Assembly: GCF_000739875.1 (NCBI RefSeq)
Contig: NZ_BBJR01000060.1
Span: 1 to 39,720, forward strand
Direction: 5' to 3'
DNA from: Comamonas aquatica NBRC 14918
Lineage (GTDB): Bacteria; Pseudomonadota; Gammaproteobacteria; Burkholderiales; Burkholderiaceae_C
DNA: 39,720 nt
Part shown: positions 17,699 to 28,598 of the stretch, one piece after another
How the letters are laid out: each line of letters starts with the position of its first letter
How positions within the stretch are numbered: the first letter of the stretch is position 1
Position numbers and translations under genes: made by a program
Notes under the pieces: model-generated
Databases searched by the model: none
What the model was told of the DNA's origin: nothing
The model's input: the letters and a program-made list of their open reading frames with translations, nothing else

Positions 17699-19147
17699 TC
17701 ACTGCTCGGGGACGATGGCTTCGGCCCAGTCGTAGAGCGCACCCAGGATGTCTTCGGAGCGTTCGTCTTCCAGGGTTTCCGACAGGGCGTCGATCTGGGC
17801 AAACATCTGGGCGGCTGTGCGGGCGCCGCCCTGCCCATCGATCAGCGCAGCAGCGCAGCGCTGCTGCCAGCGGGCAGTGTCCTGCTCGCTCAGGCTGTCA
17901 GGCCAGTTGCGGGCGCGCCAGCGGAACACCAGCTCGGCCAGGCGCGCATCGTCAAAGCCGGTGCGGTCCACGGCCAGCTCCTGCGGCTTCAGCGCGCGCA
18001 GCTGGGTCAGGCGGCGGCGGTCGGCCGGGCCGACAAAGCCGTTGTACAGGTCCTGGTCCACATCCTGCGGGCCATGGCCTTCGAGGCGGCTGTAGACCTG
18101 CTTCCACAGCGCGCTCATGTCGGGCAGCGCCCGCGCGGTGGCGGCATGCGCCAGGCAGGTGTCCATGTCGATGCCCCAGCGTGCCGCCATTTCGGGCGTC
18201 AGCGTCTTGAGGTTGCGCACCACCATGGGCGACTTGTTGATGTGGATGCCCTTGATCGGCAGGCGCGTGACGCCCTCGGGCAGCTCGGCCGCCTTGGTGA
18301 ACATGCGCAGGCGCAGGGTGTCGGCATCCAGGCTGGCCAGCTCGGCCGGGTCGGCGTTCAGATCCCAGCAGATGACCTCGTTCTTGTTGGTCGGGTGCTG
18401 GGCCAGCGGCCACATCACGGCAATGCAGCCGCGCTGCGGCGGGATCATGCCGGAGACATGCAGGAAGGGGCGCGCGTCGAACTGCTCGGCCGGCAGACCC
18501 ATTTCGTGCAGCACCTTGTCTTTCTTGCGCAGGCCGAAGGCAAATTCAAACAGCTTGGGTTGGCGCTCGCGGATCAGCCGCGCCAGCGCGATGGTGGCGC
18601 GCACGTCGCTGAGTGCGTCATGGGCCTGGTCGTGCAGCAGGCCGTTGGCACGGGCCAGGTCCTCGAGCTTGAAGCTGGGGCTGCCGTCTTCCTTGGTGGG
18701 CCACTGGATGCCCTCGGGGCGCAGGGCGTAGACCATGCGCACCACGTCCAGCAGGTCCCAGCGACCACAGTCGTTCTGCCATTCGCGCGCATACGGGTCG
18801 ATCAGGTTGCGCCAAAACAGGAAGCGCGTCACCTCGTCGTCAAAGCGGATGGTGTTGTAGCCCACGCCGACGGTGCCGGGGTGGCTGAAGGCGCCCTCGA
18901 TCTGGCGCGCAAAGGCGTCCTCGGGCAGGCCTTGCTCCAGGCATTGCTGGGGGGTGATGCCGGTGATCAGGCAGGATTCGGGGCTGGGCAGGTAGTCCGG
19001 CGCGGGCTGGCAATAGCACATCAGCGGCTCGCCGATTTCGTTGAGCTCCAGGTCCGTGCGGATGGCCGCGAACTGCGCGGGCCGGTCATAGCGGGGGTTG
19101 GCACCAAAGGTTTCGTAGTCGTGCCAGAGGAAGGTGTGTTCAGCCAT
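17699..19147 (-). CDS. sbcB: Exodeoxyribonuclease I
   Basis: A 482-residue 3'-5' single-strand DNA exonuclease (E. coli ExoI is 475), acting in recombination and mismatch repair and binding the SSB tail. The DEDDh active site is visible: D10 and E12 in WHDYETFG, an aspartate in RFDDEVTRFL, and H176/D181 in HDALSDVRATIALA. The accessory SH3-like and helical regions fill the rest, with GIHINKSPMVV matching the family. The ATG at 19147 was chosen because it directly precedes the exonuclease fold. Two further in-frame starts upstream add only 5-11 residues without motif. The 134-base gap to cls and the 474-base gap to ada suggest a single-gene unit. Confidence 0.94.
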   Translation of the reverse strand: MAEHTFLWHDYETFGANPRYDRPAQFAAIRTDLELNEIGEPLMCYCQPAPDYLPSPESCLITGITPQQCLEQGLPEDAFARQIEGAFSHPGTVGVGYNTIRFDDEVTRFLFWRNLIDPYAREWQNDCGRWDLLDVVRMVYALRPEGIQWPTKEDGSPSFKLEDLARANGLLHDQAHDALSDVRATIALARLIRERQPKLFEFAFGLRKKDKVLHEMGLPAEQFDARPFLHVSGMIPPQRGCIAVMWPLAQHPTNKNEVICWDLNADPAELASLDADTLRLRMFTKAAELPEGVTRLPIKGIHINKSPMVVRNLKTLTPEMAARWGIDMDTCLAHAATARALPDMSALWKQVYSRLEGHGPQDVDQDLYNGFVGPADRRRLTQLRALKPQELAVDRTGFDDARLAELVFRWRARNWPDSLSEQDTARWQQRCAAALIDGQGGARTAAQMFAQIDALSETLEDERSEDILGALYDWAEAIVPEQ

Positions 19148-19238
19148 GCAGCGAGTATGCCGCATGCCGGCTTCTGCCAAAGAGAGAGCGGCCTGCGCTG
19201 GATTTATCTGGCTTTCCGCGCCTTTTACGCCGGAAATC

Positions 19239-19275
19239 CTTATTTAACAAGCGCAAGAAGCTCCTGGATGAATAG
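19239..19275. repeat. Possible degenerate palindromic repeat
   Basis: On the minus strand, ATTCATCCAGGAGCTTCTTGCGCTTG resembles half of the small repeat (AGCT, then GCGCTTG). It lies between cls and sbcB. The match is partial. Confidence 0.25.
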
Positions 19276-19281
19276 CAACCA

Positions 19282-20736
19282 CTACAGCAGCGGCGAACAC
19301 AGCCGCGCCAACGAATCGCCCAGGCGCTGCACGAAGTGCTGGGGCCGCGCATAGCCCACGCGCCGTGCATGCCGGAGGTCTTCGTAGAACTGCTGCTCCA
19401 GCTTGGCGGCAAAGCTTTCGCCATAGACCACGGCGCAGACCTCGTAGTTCAGACGGAAGCTGCGGTTGTCGAAATTGGCCGTGCCGATGATGCCCACCAT
19501 GTCGTCCACCAGCATGGTCTTGGAGTGCAGCATGCTGGCGTGGTATTCGTATACCTTGACGCGGCAGGCGATCAGCTCATCAAAGTAGGAGCGCGCCGCG
19601 GCGGTGACGATGCGCGAATCCGATTTTTCCGGCACCAGCAGGCACACGTCCACACCGCGCAAGGCGGCGTTGGTCAGCGCCAGCATGGCCGCCTCGGTGG
19701 GCACAAAGTACGGCGTGGTCAGCCATACGCGTTGGTGTGCGGCATGGATGGCTGCAACGTGCGCGCGGTGGATGGCCTCCATGTTGCTGTCCGGGCCCGA
19801 GGTCATGATCTGCACCACCTGGTCGCCATCGGGCAGCTCGGGCAGCAAGGCCTCCCAATCGCTGGGCTCGGTCTTGCGGTCGTAGTCCAGCGCATAGGCC
19901 CAGTCTTCGAGGAACACCGTCTGCAGCCAGTTGACCACCGGCCCCTCCAGCCGCACGTGCACGTCGTGGTAGGCATCGGACTGGATGCGTTTGTCCTCCT
20001 CGTCGGTGATGTTCACGCCGCCGGTGTAGCCGATACGCCCGTCGATCACCACGATCTTGCGGTGGCTGCGGAAATTGATGACCGGCCGCACGCGCCGCCC
20101 CAGGCGTGTGGGGTGGAACAACGCCACTTCGCCGCCCGCGGCCTCCAGCGGCGCGTAATGCCGGCGCGCCAGGCGCTTGGAACCCAGGGCGTCCACCAGC
20201 AGGCGCACGGCCACGCCTTCGCGCGCCTTCTCACACAGCGCCGCGATCAAGCCCAGCCCGGTCCGGTCGGGCTCGAAAATGTAGTACTCCAGATGGATGT
20301 GCTGGCGCGCCTGGCGCACGGCCGCCAGGATGCTGTCGAAGGTGGCAGCGCCGCCCACCAGCAACTCGACGCGGTCGGCGGTGCTGACGGGGAAATTCGT
20401 GGCCGCGGCCACCAACTTGACCACCTGGTGCAGGCGCTCGGGGGCTTGCGGCACCTTCTCCTTGAGCCGCGCCATGCTGCCGCGCACGCGCGAACGGCGG
20501 CGGCTGCGCAGGCGCCGCAAACGCTGGCGCTTGAGCCGCCGTGGGCCCAGGAAGTAATAGATCACCAGCCCCAGCACCGGAATCACCGCCATTGACAGCA
20601 ACCAGCTGAGCGTGGCCACCGGCGCGCGGCGCTGGAGCACGATCCACACCCCGACCACGGCCACATAGGCAGGCCAGAGGATGGACAGCAGCCCGACGAC
20701 ATGCTCGCGCGTCAACCAGGGTGATATCGCGTCCAC
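19282..20736 (-). CDS. cls: Cardiolipin synthase (phospholipase D family)
   Basis: A 484-residue membrane enzyme (E. coli ClsA is 486) that joins two phosphatidylglycerols into cardiolipin and glycerol. Two N-terminal membrane helices lie at about 11-32 and 38-58 (LLSMAVIPVLGLVIYYFLG). A strongly basic stretch follows. The two PLD/HKD motifs are HRKIVVIDG (H225) and HSKTMLVDD (H404), the second followed by GTANFDNRS. The start is a GTG at 20736, not the ATG-less longer frame. AAGGAGG sits 4-5 bases before it, and the length then matches ClsA. It stands alone, between clpA's terminator and sbcB. Confidence 0.95.
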   Translation of the reverse strand: MDAISPWLTREHVVGLLSILWPAYVAVVGVWIVLQRRAPVATLSWLLSMAVIPVLGLVIYYFLGPRRLKRQRLRRLRSRRRSRVRGSMARLKEKVPQAPERLHQVVKLVAAATNFPVSTADRVELLVGGAATFDSILAAVRQARQHIHLEYYIFEPDRTGLGLIAALCEKAREGVAVRLLVDALGSKRLARRHYAPLEAAGGEVALFHPTRLGRRVRPVINFRSHRKIVVIDGRIGYTGGVNITDEEDKRIQSDAYHDVHVRLEGPVVNWLQTVFLEDWAYALDYDRKTEPSDWEALLPELPDGDQVVQIMTSGPDSNMEAIHRAHVAAIHAAHQRVWLTTPYFVPTEAAMLALTNAALRGVDVCLLVPEKSDSRIVTAAARSYFDELIACRVKVYEYHASMLHSKTMLVDDMVGIIGTANFDNRSFRLNYEVCAVVYGESFAAKLEQQFYEDLRHARRVGYARPQHFVQRLGDSLARLCSPLL

Positions 20737-20803
20737 ATCTCCTCCTTCTGATATGGGCACAGACTGTAGCCGGACTGACCGGTAGCCACCGCCTTGCCGA
20801 CAC

Positions 20804-20838
20804 AAAAAAAGCCGACAGTGCGAACACTGTCGGCTTTT
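20804..20838 (-). terminator. Intrinsic terminator after clpA
   Basis: GCCGACAGTG (20811-20820) and CACTGTCGGC (20825-20834) pair around a CGAA loop. A-rich flank on the left gives the U tract on the minus strand. It starts 17 bases past the clpA stop, and the TTTT on the right could allow weaker plus-strand use. Confidence 0.88.
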
Positions 20839-20855
20839 GGCTGCGCGCCAGACGC

Positions 20856-23195
<2,340 letters not shown>

Positions 23196-23257
23196 GCGTT
23201 CGCTCCTTTGTGCTTGCGGGTTACTTGACTAACTTGGTAGGTCGGGGCAATTGCCAT

Positions 23258-23626
23258 TTATTCAATAGGCTCGCTGACAGCTTGCAACGGATGACCCGCC
23301 TGCTGGGCTGCTTGCATCACCTGGTCCACCTTGGTGGCTGCAATGTCCCTGGAATAAACACCACATACGCCCCGTCCATCCATATGGATTTTGAGCATGA
23401 TTTGCGTCGCCTGTTCCCGGTCTTTGCCAAAGAATTCCTGTAACACCACGATCACGAACTCCATCGGTGTGAAATCGTCATTCAGCATGACTACTTGGTA
23501 CATCGGGGGTGGCGCCAGCTTTTGCGTGCGCCGCTCCAGCACCACGGCCTGGTCATCGTCCTCCCGAGAGATGGGGTCAGGCGAGGCGGGGCGGTGCGGG
23601 ATTTGTGGGGTAGCCATGAATTTCAT
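23258..23626 (-). CDS. clpS: ClpA adaptor protein ClpS
   Basis: A 122-residue adaptor (E. coli ClpS is 106) that delivers N-degron proteins to ClpAP. After a disordered N-terminus (about 1-40) the core shows [23 protein letters not shown] with the N-degron pocket residues N/DD and M, then [20 protein letters not shown] with the conserved histidine. Two ATGs are possible, at 23626 (MKFMATP) and 23617 (MATP). Neither has a good ribosome site, but the first overlaps the stop of an eight-codon reading frame, which would allow coupling. It is co-oriented with clpA, 62 bases downstream, the classical clpS-clpA order. Confidence 0.95.
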   Translation of the reverse strand: MKFMATPQIPHRPASPDPISREDDDQAVVLERRTQKLAPPPMYQVVMLNDDFTPMEFVIVVLQEFFGKDREQATQIMLKIHMDGRGVCGVYSRDIAATKVDQVMQAAQQAGHPLQAVSEPIE

Positions 23627-23649
23627 TCTAGCGATCTGCCCAAGCTCAT
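23623..23649 (-). other. Possible leader mini-ORF coupled to clpS
   Basis: On the minus strand an ATG at 23649, preceded by AGGAAG, opens eight codons (MSLGRSLE). Its TGA overlaps the clpS ATG at 23626 as ATGA. This could load ribosomes for clpS, which lacks its own site. It is short enough to be chance. Confidence 0.25.
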
Positions 23650-23662
23650 TCTTCCTGGGCTG

Positions 23663-23690
23663 AGTTGGGAGCGATTAGGGATATTTCAAG
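23663..23690 (-). promoter_or_regulatory. Candidate sigma32-type promoter for clpS-clpA
   Basis: On the minus strand CTTGAAA (23690-23684), a perfect match to the heat-shock -35, is followed after 13 bases by TCCCAACT (23670-23663), matching CCCCATnT at five of seven fixed positions. Transcription would begin about 30 bases before the clpS start. Confidence 0.42.
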
Positions 23691-23696
23691 AAACAT

Positions 23697-23729
23697 CATG
23701 TAGGACACTGCAAGCTGCAGGCCTACATG
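23697..23729. repeat. Nested inverted repeat between dnaE and clpS
   Basis: CATGTAGG (23697-23704) pairs with CCTACATG (23722-23729), and CTGCA (23708-23712) with TGCAG (23716-23720) nests inside. It lies 20 bases past the dnaE stop. No T tract follows on the minus strand. It could be a weak dnaE terminator or a site acting on the clpS promoter just downstream. Confidence 0.5.
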
Positions 23730-23748
23730 GGGTCTGAGGACGGCGGCC

Positions 23749-26700
23749 TCAAGCGTTGCGCCACACCAGTTGGCAGCTGGCCGTGCCGACTTCGGCACGC
23801 CATGCCGCCAGGGCCGCATCGCTGGGGTAGAACTTGTGCTGCTCGCCCAGATCGACTTCGGCCAAGGCCGCCATCCCATCGGCCTCGCAGCGCACGCCCA
23901 GGCGCACGCGCAGGCCACGCCGCAGTTCGCCCTCTGGCGTGACCTCGCGCTGCGCCGGGAACTCCCGCAGCAGGCGCTGCACATCCGGCAGCTTGTGGGC
24001 AGCATCCACCTGCAGATAGCGCGCAAAGCGGCAGCGCGCATCGGCCAGGCTGAACACGTTCTGCGCCTTGATGCGCAGGCCACCACTGAAGTGGTCGTGC
24101 TGCACGCGACCGCTGAGCACCACGAACTCGTCGTCCTTGAGCAGATCACTGTGGGCATTCAGCGTGGCCTCGTCCACCGAGGCCTCCAGCACCGCACTCT
24201 TGTCGTCCAGCTTGAACAGGCACAGCTTGCCGCGCTGGCCGTTGATCACGCGCAGATCACTCACGATGCCGGCCAGCAACTGCGGCTCGCGACTGTCGCC
24301 CAGCTCGCTCAACGGGGTGCGCAGGAAGTTGCGCACTTCGTGCTCCACCTCGTCGAACAGGTGGCCCGACAGGTAAAAACCCACCGCCAGCTTTTCCTGC
24401 GTCAGGCGCTCCTTGACGCCCCAGGGCAGGACTTCGGCCAGGGCCGGCTCCTGGGTGCTGGAGCCCTGGGCATCGTCGCCCATCATGTCGAACAGACCGC
24501 CCTGGTTGGCATTCGCCAGTTGGGCGTTCGCGTACTCGAACGCATGGTCGATCGATGCCACCAGCGCCGCGCGGTCCAGGTGGATGCTGTCGAAGGCCCC
24601 GGCCTTGATCAGAGCCTCCAGCGTGCGCTTGTTCAGCTTGCTGCGGTCCACGCGCGCACAGAAGTCGCACAGGCTCTTGAAGGGTCCCTTGACATGCCCG
24701 TCCGGACCCACGCCCTGACCTTCGCGCGCGGCGATGATGGCTTCGATCGCCTGCTGACCCGTGCCCTTGATCGCACCCAGGCCATAGCGGATGACCTGGT
24801 CCGTGACGGGCTCAAAGCGGTATACGCCGCGGTTGACGTCGGGCATCTCGAAGCTCATGCCCATCTTCAGCGCATCTTCGTACAGCACCTTGAGTTTGTC
24901 GGTGTTGTCCATTTCCACGGTCATATTCCCGCAGAAAAATTCCGCCGTGTAGTGCACCTTGAGCCAGGCCGTGTGGTATGCCAGCAGCGAATAGGCGGCC
25001 GCGTGCGACTTGTTGAAGCCGTAACCCGCAAATTTCTCCATCAGGTCGAACACTTCACCGGCCTTGTGCTCATCGATGCCCTGCTTGGCCGCGCCTTCGC
25101 AGAAGGTGGCGCGGTGCTTGACCATCTCCTCCACTTTCTTCTTGCCCATGGCCCGGCGCAGCAAGTCGGCACCACCAAGCGAATAACCGCCCAGCACCTG
25201 GGCCGTCTGCATCACCTGCTCCTGGTAGACCATGATGCCGTAGGTTTCAGCCAGCACCTGCTCCACCAGCGGGTGCGGGTACTCGATCTGCTCGCGCCCG
25301 TGCTTGCGCGCCACGAAGGACGGGATCAGGTCCATGGGGCCGGGACGGTACAGCGCGTTCAGCGCGATCAGGTCTTCCAGGCGCGAAGGCTTGGCGTCAC
25401 GCAACATGCCCTGCATGCCGCGCGATTCAAACTGGAACACGGCCTCGGTCTTGCCCTCCTGGAACAGCTTGTAGGTCGGGTAGTCGTCCAGGGGGATTTC
25501 CTCGAAACGGAAGTTCTCCTGGCCCTTGTGGCGCTTCATGATGAACTCGCGCGCAATCTCCAGGATGGTCAGCGTCGCCAGGCCTAGGAAGTCGAACTTC
25601 ACAAGGCCGATCTGCTCCACGTCGTCCTTGTCGAACATGGCCACCGCCGAATCGCTGCCCGGCTGCTGGTACAAGGGGCAAAAATCCGTCAGCTTGCCCG
25701 GCGCGATCACCACCCCCCCGGCGTGCATGCCGATGTTGCGGGTCATGCCTTCAAGCTTTTGCGCCAGCTCGATCAGGTTCTTGACGTCTTCCTCCTGCTC
25801 GATGCGCTGCGCCAGCACGGGCTCCGCCTCGATCGCATAGGTGTACTTGTCGCCCTCCTTCTTGGGATTGGGCGGGTACTTCAGGGTGACGTGCAAGCCC
25901 GGCTTGTTCGGGATCAGCTTGGAGATGCCGTCACAGAAGGTGTAGCTCATGTCCATGGCCCGGCCCACGTCGCGGATCACCGCCCGTGCGGCCATGGTGC
26001 CGAAGGTCGCGATCTGGCTGACCGCATTGCGACCGTAGCGGTCCTTCACGTAGTCGATCACCCGGTCGCGGTTGGCCTGGCAGAAGTCCACGTCGAAGTC
26101 GGGCATGGAAACCCGCTCGGGGTTCAGGAAACGTTCGAACAGCAGGTTGTAGTGGATGGGATCCAGGTCCGTGATCTGCAGCACATAGGCCACCAGCGAG
26201 CCCGCCCCCGAGCCACGGCCCGGGCCCACCGGGCAGCCGTTGTTCTTGGCCCAGTTGATGAAGTCCGCCACGATCAGGAAGTAGCCGGGAAAGCCCATCT
26301 TCAAAATGATGCCCAGCTCAAACTCCAGGCGTTCCACGTACTGCGGGCGCTTGGCGTTGCGCACGGCGGCATCGGGGAACAGCAGCACCAGGCGCTCTTC
26401 CAGCCCCTCGAAGGAGGCACGGCGGAAGTAGTCCGCGATTGACATGCCATTCGGCGTGGGGAAGTCCGGCAGGAAATACTTGCCCAGCAGCAGGGAGACG
26501 CTGCAGCGGCGGGCGATTTCCACCGTGTTCTCGATGGCCGAGGGAATGTCGGCGAACAGCTGCTCCATGTCGGCGCTGCTCTTGAAATACTGCTCCCGCG
26601 TGAACCGGCGCACCCGCTTGGGATTGCCCAGCACCTCACCTTCGGAAATGCACACCCGAGTTTCGTGGGATTCGTAATCCGTCGGCTTGTAGAACTGGAT

Positions 26701-27297
26701 CGGGTGCGTGGCCACCACCGGCAGGTGCAGGCGCGCCGCCAGCTGCACGGTCTGCATCACCAGCTTTTCGTCCTCGCTGCGCCCGGCGCGCTGCAACTCC
26801 AGGTAAAAGCGGTGCGGGAACATGCTCGCCAGCTGCAGCGCCATGTCCGCCGCGCCCTGGGTGTCCCCCCGCAGCAAGGCCTGACCGATCGGCCCGGCGT
26901 TCGCCCCGGACAGCAGCAGCAGGCCCTCGCCCAGTTCCTGCAACCACTCCCATTTGAAAAACGGCTGCGCCTGGACCTTGGAGACATTGCCGGTCCAGCC
27001 CCGCGCCAGGATTTCCGACAGGTTGTGGTAGCCATGCTGACTTTGCACCAGCACCAGCACCCGACTGGTGGGACCGCCCGCCGCTAGCCCTTCCATGTTG
27101 AGCTCTGCGCCCAGGATGGGCTTCACACCCTTGCCCCGGCCAGCCTTGTAGAACTTCAGCGCCCCGAACAGGTTGTTCAGATCGGTAATGGCCAGCGCGG
27201 GCTGGCTGTCCGCCGCCGCAGCGTTGATAACGTCATTGATACGACAAGTTCCATCGACGACGGAGAACTCGGTGTGCAGGCGCAAGTGAACAAACAT
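23749..27297 (-). CDS. dnaE: DNA polymerase III alpha subunit
   Basis: The 1182-residue catalytic subunit of the replicative polymerase (E. coli DnaE is 1160). It begins with the PHP domain (FVHLRLHTEFSVVDG, then PALAITDLNNLFGALKFY). The polymerase palm contains CPVGPGRGSGAGS and the metal-binding aspartates D402 and D404 in PDFDVDFCQANRD. An internal beta-clamp motif QGGLF follows, with OB-fold and tail regions toward the C-terminus. It is full length, with no frameshift. The ATG at 27297 aligns with the start of the PHP domain. Upstream in-frame codons encode nothing like the family. An AAGGAGG sits 28 bases before this ATG, too far to be a normal ribosome site. It is divergent from bamD. 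Confidence 0.96.
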   Translation of the reverse strand: MFVHLRLHTEFSVVDGTCRINDVINAAAADSQPALAITDLNNLFGALKFYKAGRGKGVKPILGAELNMEGLAAGGPTSRVLVLVQSQHGYHNLSEILARGWTGNVSKVQAQPFFKWEWLQELGEGLLLLSGANAGPIGQALLRGDTQGAADMALQLASMFPHRFYLELQRAGRSEDEKLVMQTVQLAARLHLPVVATHPIQFYKPTDYESHETRVCISEGEVLGNPKRVRRFTREQYFKSSADMEQLFADIPSAIENTVEIARRCSVSLLLGKYFLPDFPTPNGMSIADYFRRASFEGLEERLVLLFPDAAVRNAKRPQYVERLEFELGIILKMGFPGYFLIVADFINWAKNNGCPVGPGRGSGAGSLVAYVLQITDLDPIHYNLLFERFLNPERVSMPDFDVDFCQANRDRVIDYVKDRYGRNAVSQIATFGTMAARAVIRDVGRAMDMSYTFCDGISKLIPNKPGLHVTLKYPPNPKKEGDKYTYAIEAEPVLAQRIEQEEDVKNLIELAQKLEGMTRNIGMHAGGVVIAPGKLTDFCPLYQQPGSDSAVAMFDKDDVEQIGLVKFDFLGLATLTILEIAREFIMKRHKGQENFRFEEIPLDDYPTYKLFQEGKTEAVFQFESRGMQGMLRDAKPSRLEDLIALNALYRPGPMDLIPSFVARKHGREQIEYPHPLVEQVLAETYGIMVYQEQVMQTAQVLGGYSLGGADLLRRAMGKKKVEEMVKHRATFCEGAAKQGIDEHKAGEVFDLMEKFAGYGFNKSHAAAYSLLAYHTAWLKVHYTAEFFCGNMTVEMDNTDKLKVLYEDALKMGMSFEMPDVNRGVYRFEPVTDQVIRYGLGAIKGTGQQAIEAIIAAREGQGVGPDGHVKGPFKSLCDFCARVDRSKLNKRTLEALIKAGAFDSIHLDRAALVASIDHAFEYANAQLANANQGGLFDMMGDDAQGSSTQEPALAEVLPWGVKERLTQEKLAVGFYLSGHLFDEVEHEVRNFLRTPLSELGDSREPQLLAGIVSDLRVINGQRGKLCLFKLDDKSAVLEASVDEATLNAHSDLLKDDEFVVLSGRVQHDHFSGGLRIKAQNVFSLADARCRFARYLQVDAAHKLPDVQRLLREFPAQREVTPEGELRRGLRVRLGVRCEADGMAALAEVDLGEQHKFYPSDAALAAWRAEVGTASCQLVWRNA

Positions 27298-27493
27298 ATG
27301 GGGTTGATTGTAGAAAAAGACGGAGCCTCCTTGACCAAGCCGCCGCCATGCCCACAGCCATCCACGGATGGCCATGCGCTTTCGGGGGACCAGATTTAGC
27401 CCTATACAATGCACCTCACATTACGGATTGCGGGCTGTCCCTGGGCGGCCCGACTCGGAACTCGTTTCAACTTCTGCCCGAAAGCTGTTTGTC

Positions 27494-28288
27494 ATGCTGC
27501 GTATTTCACGACCTGTTCTTGCTGCTGCGTTTGCAGCCGGCCTGCTGGCTGGTTGCTCTTCGACCAAAGAAGACCCCACAGCAAACTGGTCCCCCGATCG
27601 CATCTACACCGAAGCCCGGGACGAAGCCACGGCCGGCGCCTTCGACAAGGCCGTGCCGCTGTTCGAAAAGCTGGAAGGTCGCGCCGCGGGCACCCCACTG
27701 GCCCAGCAAGCCCAGATCGAGAAGGCCTACGCCCAGTACAAGGCCGGTGAAAAGGAGCAGGCCCATGCCACGCTGGACCGCTTCATCCGCTTGCACCCCA
27801 CCAGCCCCGCCATCGACTACGCGCTGTACCTCAAGGGCCTGGTGAACTTCAACGACAACCTGGGCATGTTTGCCTGGCTGTCGCGCCAGGACCTGTCCGA
27901 GCGTGACCAGAAGGCCGCCAAGGACTCCTACGAATCCTTCCACGAGCTGACCAGCCGCTTCCCGGCCTCGCGCTACGCCCCCGATGCCCGCCAGCGCATG
28001 ACTTACATCGTCAACTCGCTGGCGCAGTACGAAGTGCACGTGGCCCGCTACTACTACAACCGTGGTGCCTACGTGGCAGCAATCGCCCGCGCCCAGACCG
28101 CGCTGGCCGACTACCAGGGTGTGCCCGCCAGCCAGGAAGCGCTGGACATCCTCGTCAACTCCTACGACAAGCTGGGCATGAACGACCTGCGCGACGACGC
28201 CAAGCGCGTGCGCGAGGCCAACTTTGCGAATGCGCCCGACGCCACCAAGACCACCCAGAAAAAAGGCCCGTGGTGGAAACTCTGGTGA
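27494..28288 (+). CDS. bamD: Outer-membrane assembly lipoprotein BamD
   Basis: A 264-residue lipoprotein of the BAM complex that inserts beta-barrel proteins into the outer membrane. The signal peptide ends in the lipobox LLAGC, so C21 is the lipid-bearing cysteine of the mature protein. The remainder consists of TPR-like helical repeats, with DRIYTEARDEATAGAFDKAVPLFEKLE and YALYLKGLVNFNDNLGMFAWL matching the family. The C-terminus is a short basic tail (KKGPWWKLW). The ATG at 27494 was chosen as the one that yields a lipoprotein signal; earlier in-frame ATGs from 27368 would bury it. It is divergent from dnaE, with TATACAAT at 27403-27410 as a possible -10. Confidence 0.95.
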   Translation: MLRISRPVLAAAFAAGLLAGCSSTKEDPTANWSPDRIYTEARDEATAGAFDKAVPLFEKLEGRAAGTPLAQQAQIEKAYAQYKAGEKEQAHATLDRFIRLHPTSPAIDYALYLKGLVNFNDNLGMFAWLSRQDLSERDQKAAKDSYESFHELTSRFPASRYAPDARQRMTYIVNSLAQYEVHVARYYYNRGAYVAAIARAQTALADYQGVPASQEALDILVNSYDKLGMNDLRDDAKRVREANFANAPDATKTTQKKGPWWKLW

Positions 28289-28371
28289 TGGCCTGGGTGG
28301 ACCGCCCAGCGCACCGCCCTTTTCCACTGGAAATTTTTGCGCATTTACCGTGAAGGCACTTAGAAAGCTGC

Positions 28372-28377
28372 TATAGT
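28372..28377 (+). promoter_or_regulatory. Likely -10 element of the tRNA-Val gene
   Basis: TATAGT lies 20 bases before the tRNA 5' end, in a short AT-rich stretch. I do not see a convincing -35 at 16-18 bases. Confidence 0.4.
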
Positions 28378-28396
28378 TTGTGCTTCGAACAAACAC

Positions 28397-28473
28397 AGGC
28401 GCGTAGCTCAGTTGGTTAGAGCACCACCTTGACATGGTGGGGGTCGTTGGTTCGAATCCAATCGCGCCTACCA
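28397..28473 (+). tRNA. tRNA-Val (anticodon GAC)
   Basis: 77 bases including an encoded CCA. The acceptor arms AGGCGCG and CGCGCCT pair fully, with discriminator A. The D stem is GCTC/GAGC, the anticodon stem CCACC/GGTGG with loop TTGACAT (anticodon 28431-28433), and the T stem GTTGG/CCAAT with loop TTCGAAT. It reads GUC and GUU valine codons. It is followed by its own terminator and lies between bamD and yoaA. Confidence 0.96.
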
Positions 28474-28501
28474 AATACCGCAAGCCCAACCCGCTTGCCC
28501 G

Positions 28502-28535
28502 AATGCCCGCTAACACGCGGGCATTTTGCTTTTTA
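28502..28535 (+). terminator. Intrinsic terminator after tRNA-Val
   Basis: AATGCCCGC (28502-28510) pairs with GCGGGCATT (28517-28525) around a six-base loop, followed by TTGCTTTTT. It acts on the plus strand. The minus-strand flank lacks a T run, so it does not serve yoaA. Confidence 0.85.
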
Positions 28536-28598
28536 GGCTCCCGATGACGACTGCGGAGCAAGCGCACGCCGCACAGCCGGGCACCGCGCAACTGCCCG

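Noticed and set aside
28397..28404. Starting the tRNA one base later (GGCGCGT)
   Set aside because: Only AGGCGCG pairs in full with the 3' arm CGCGCCT before ACCA.
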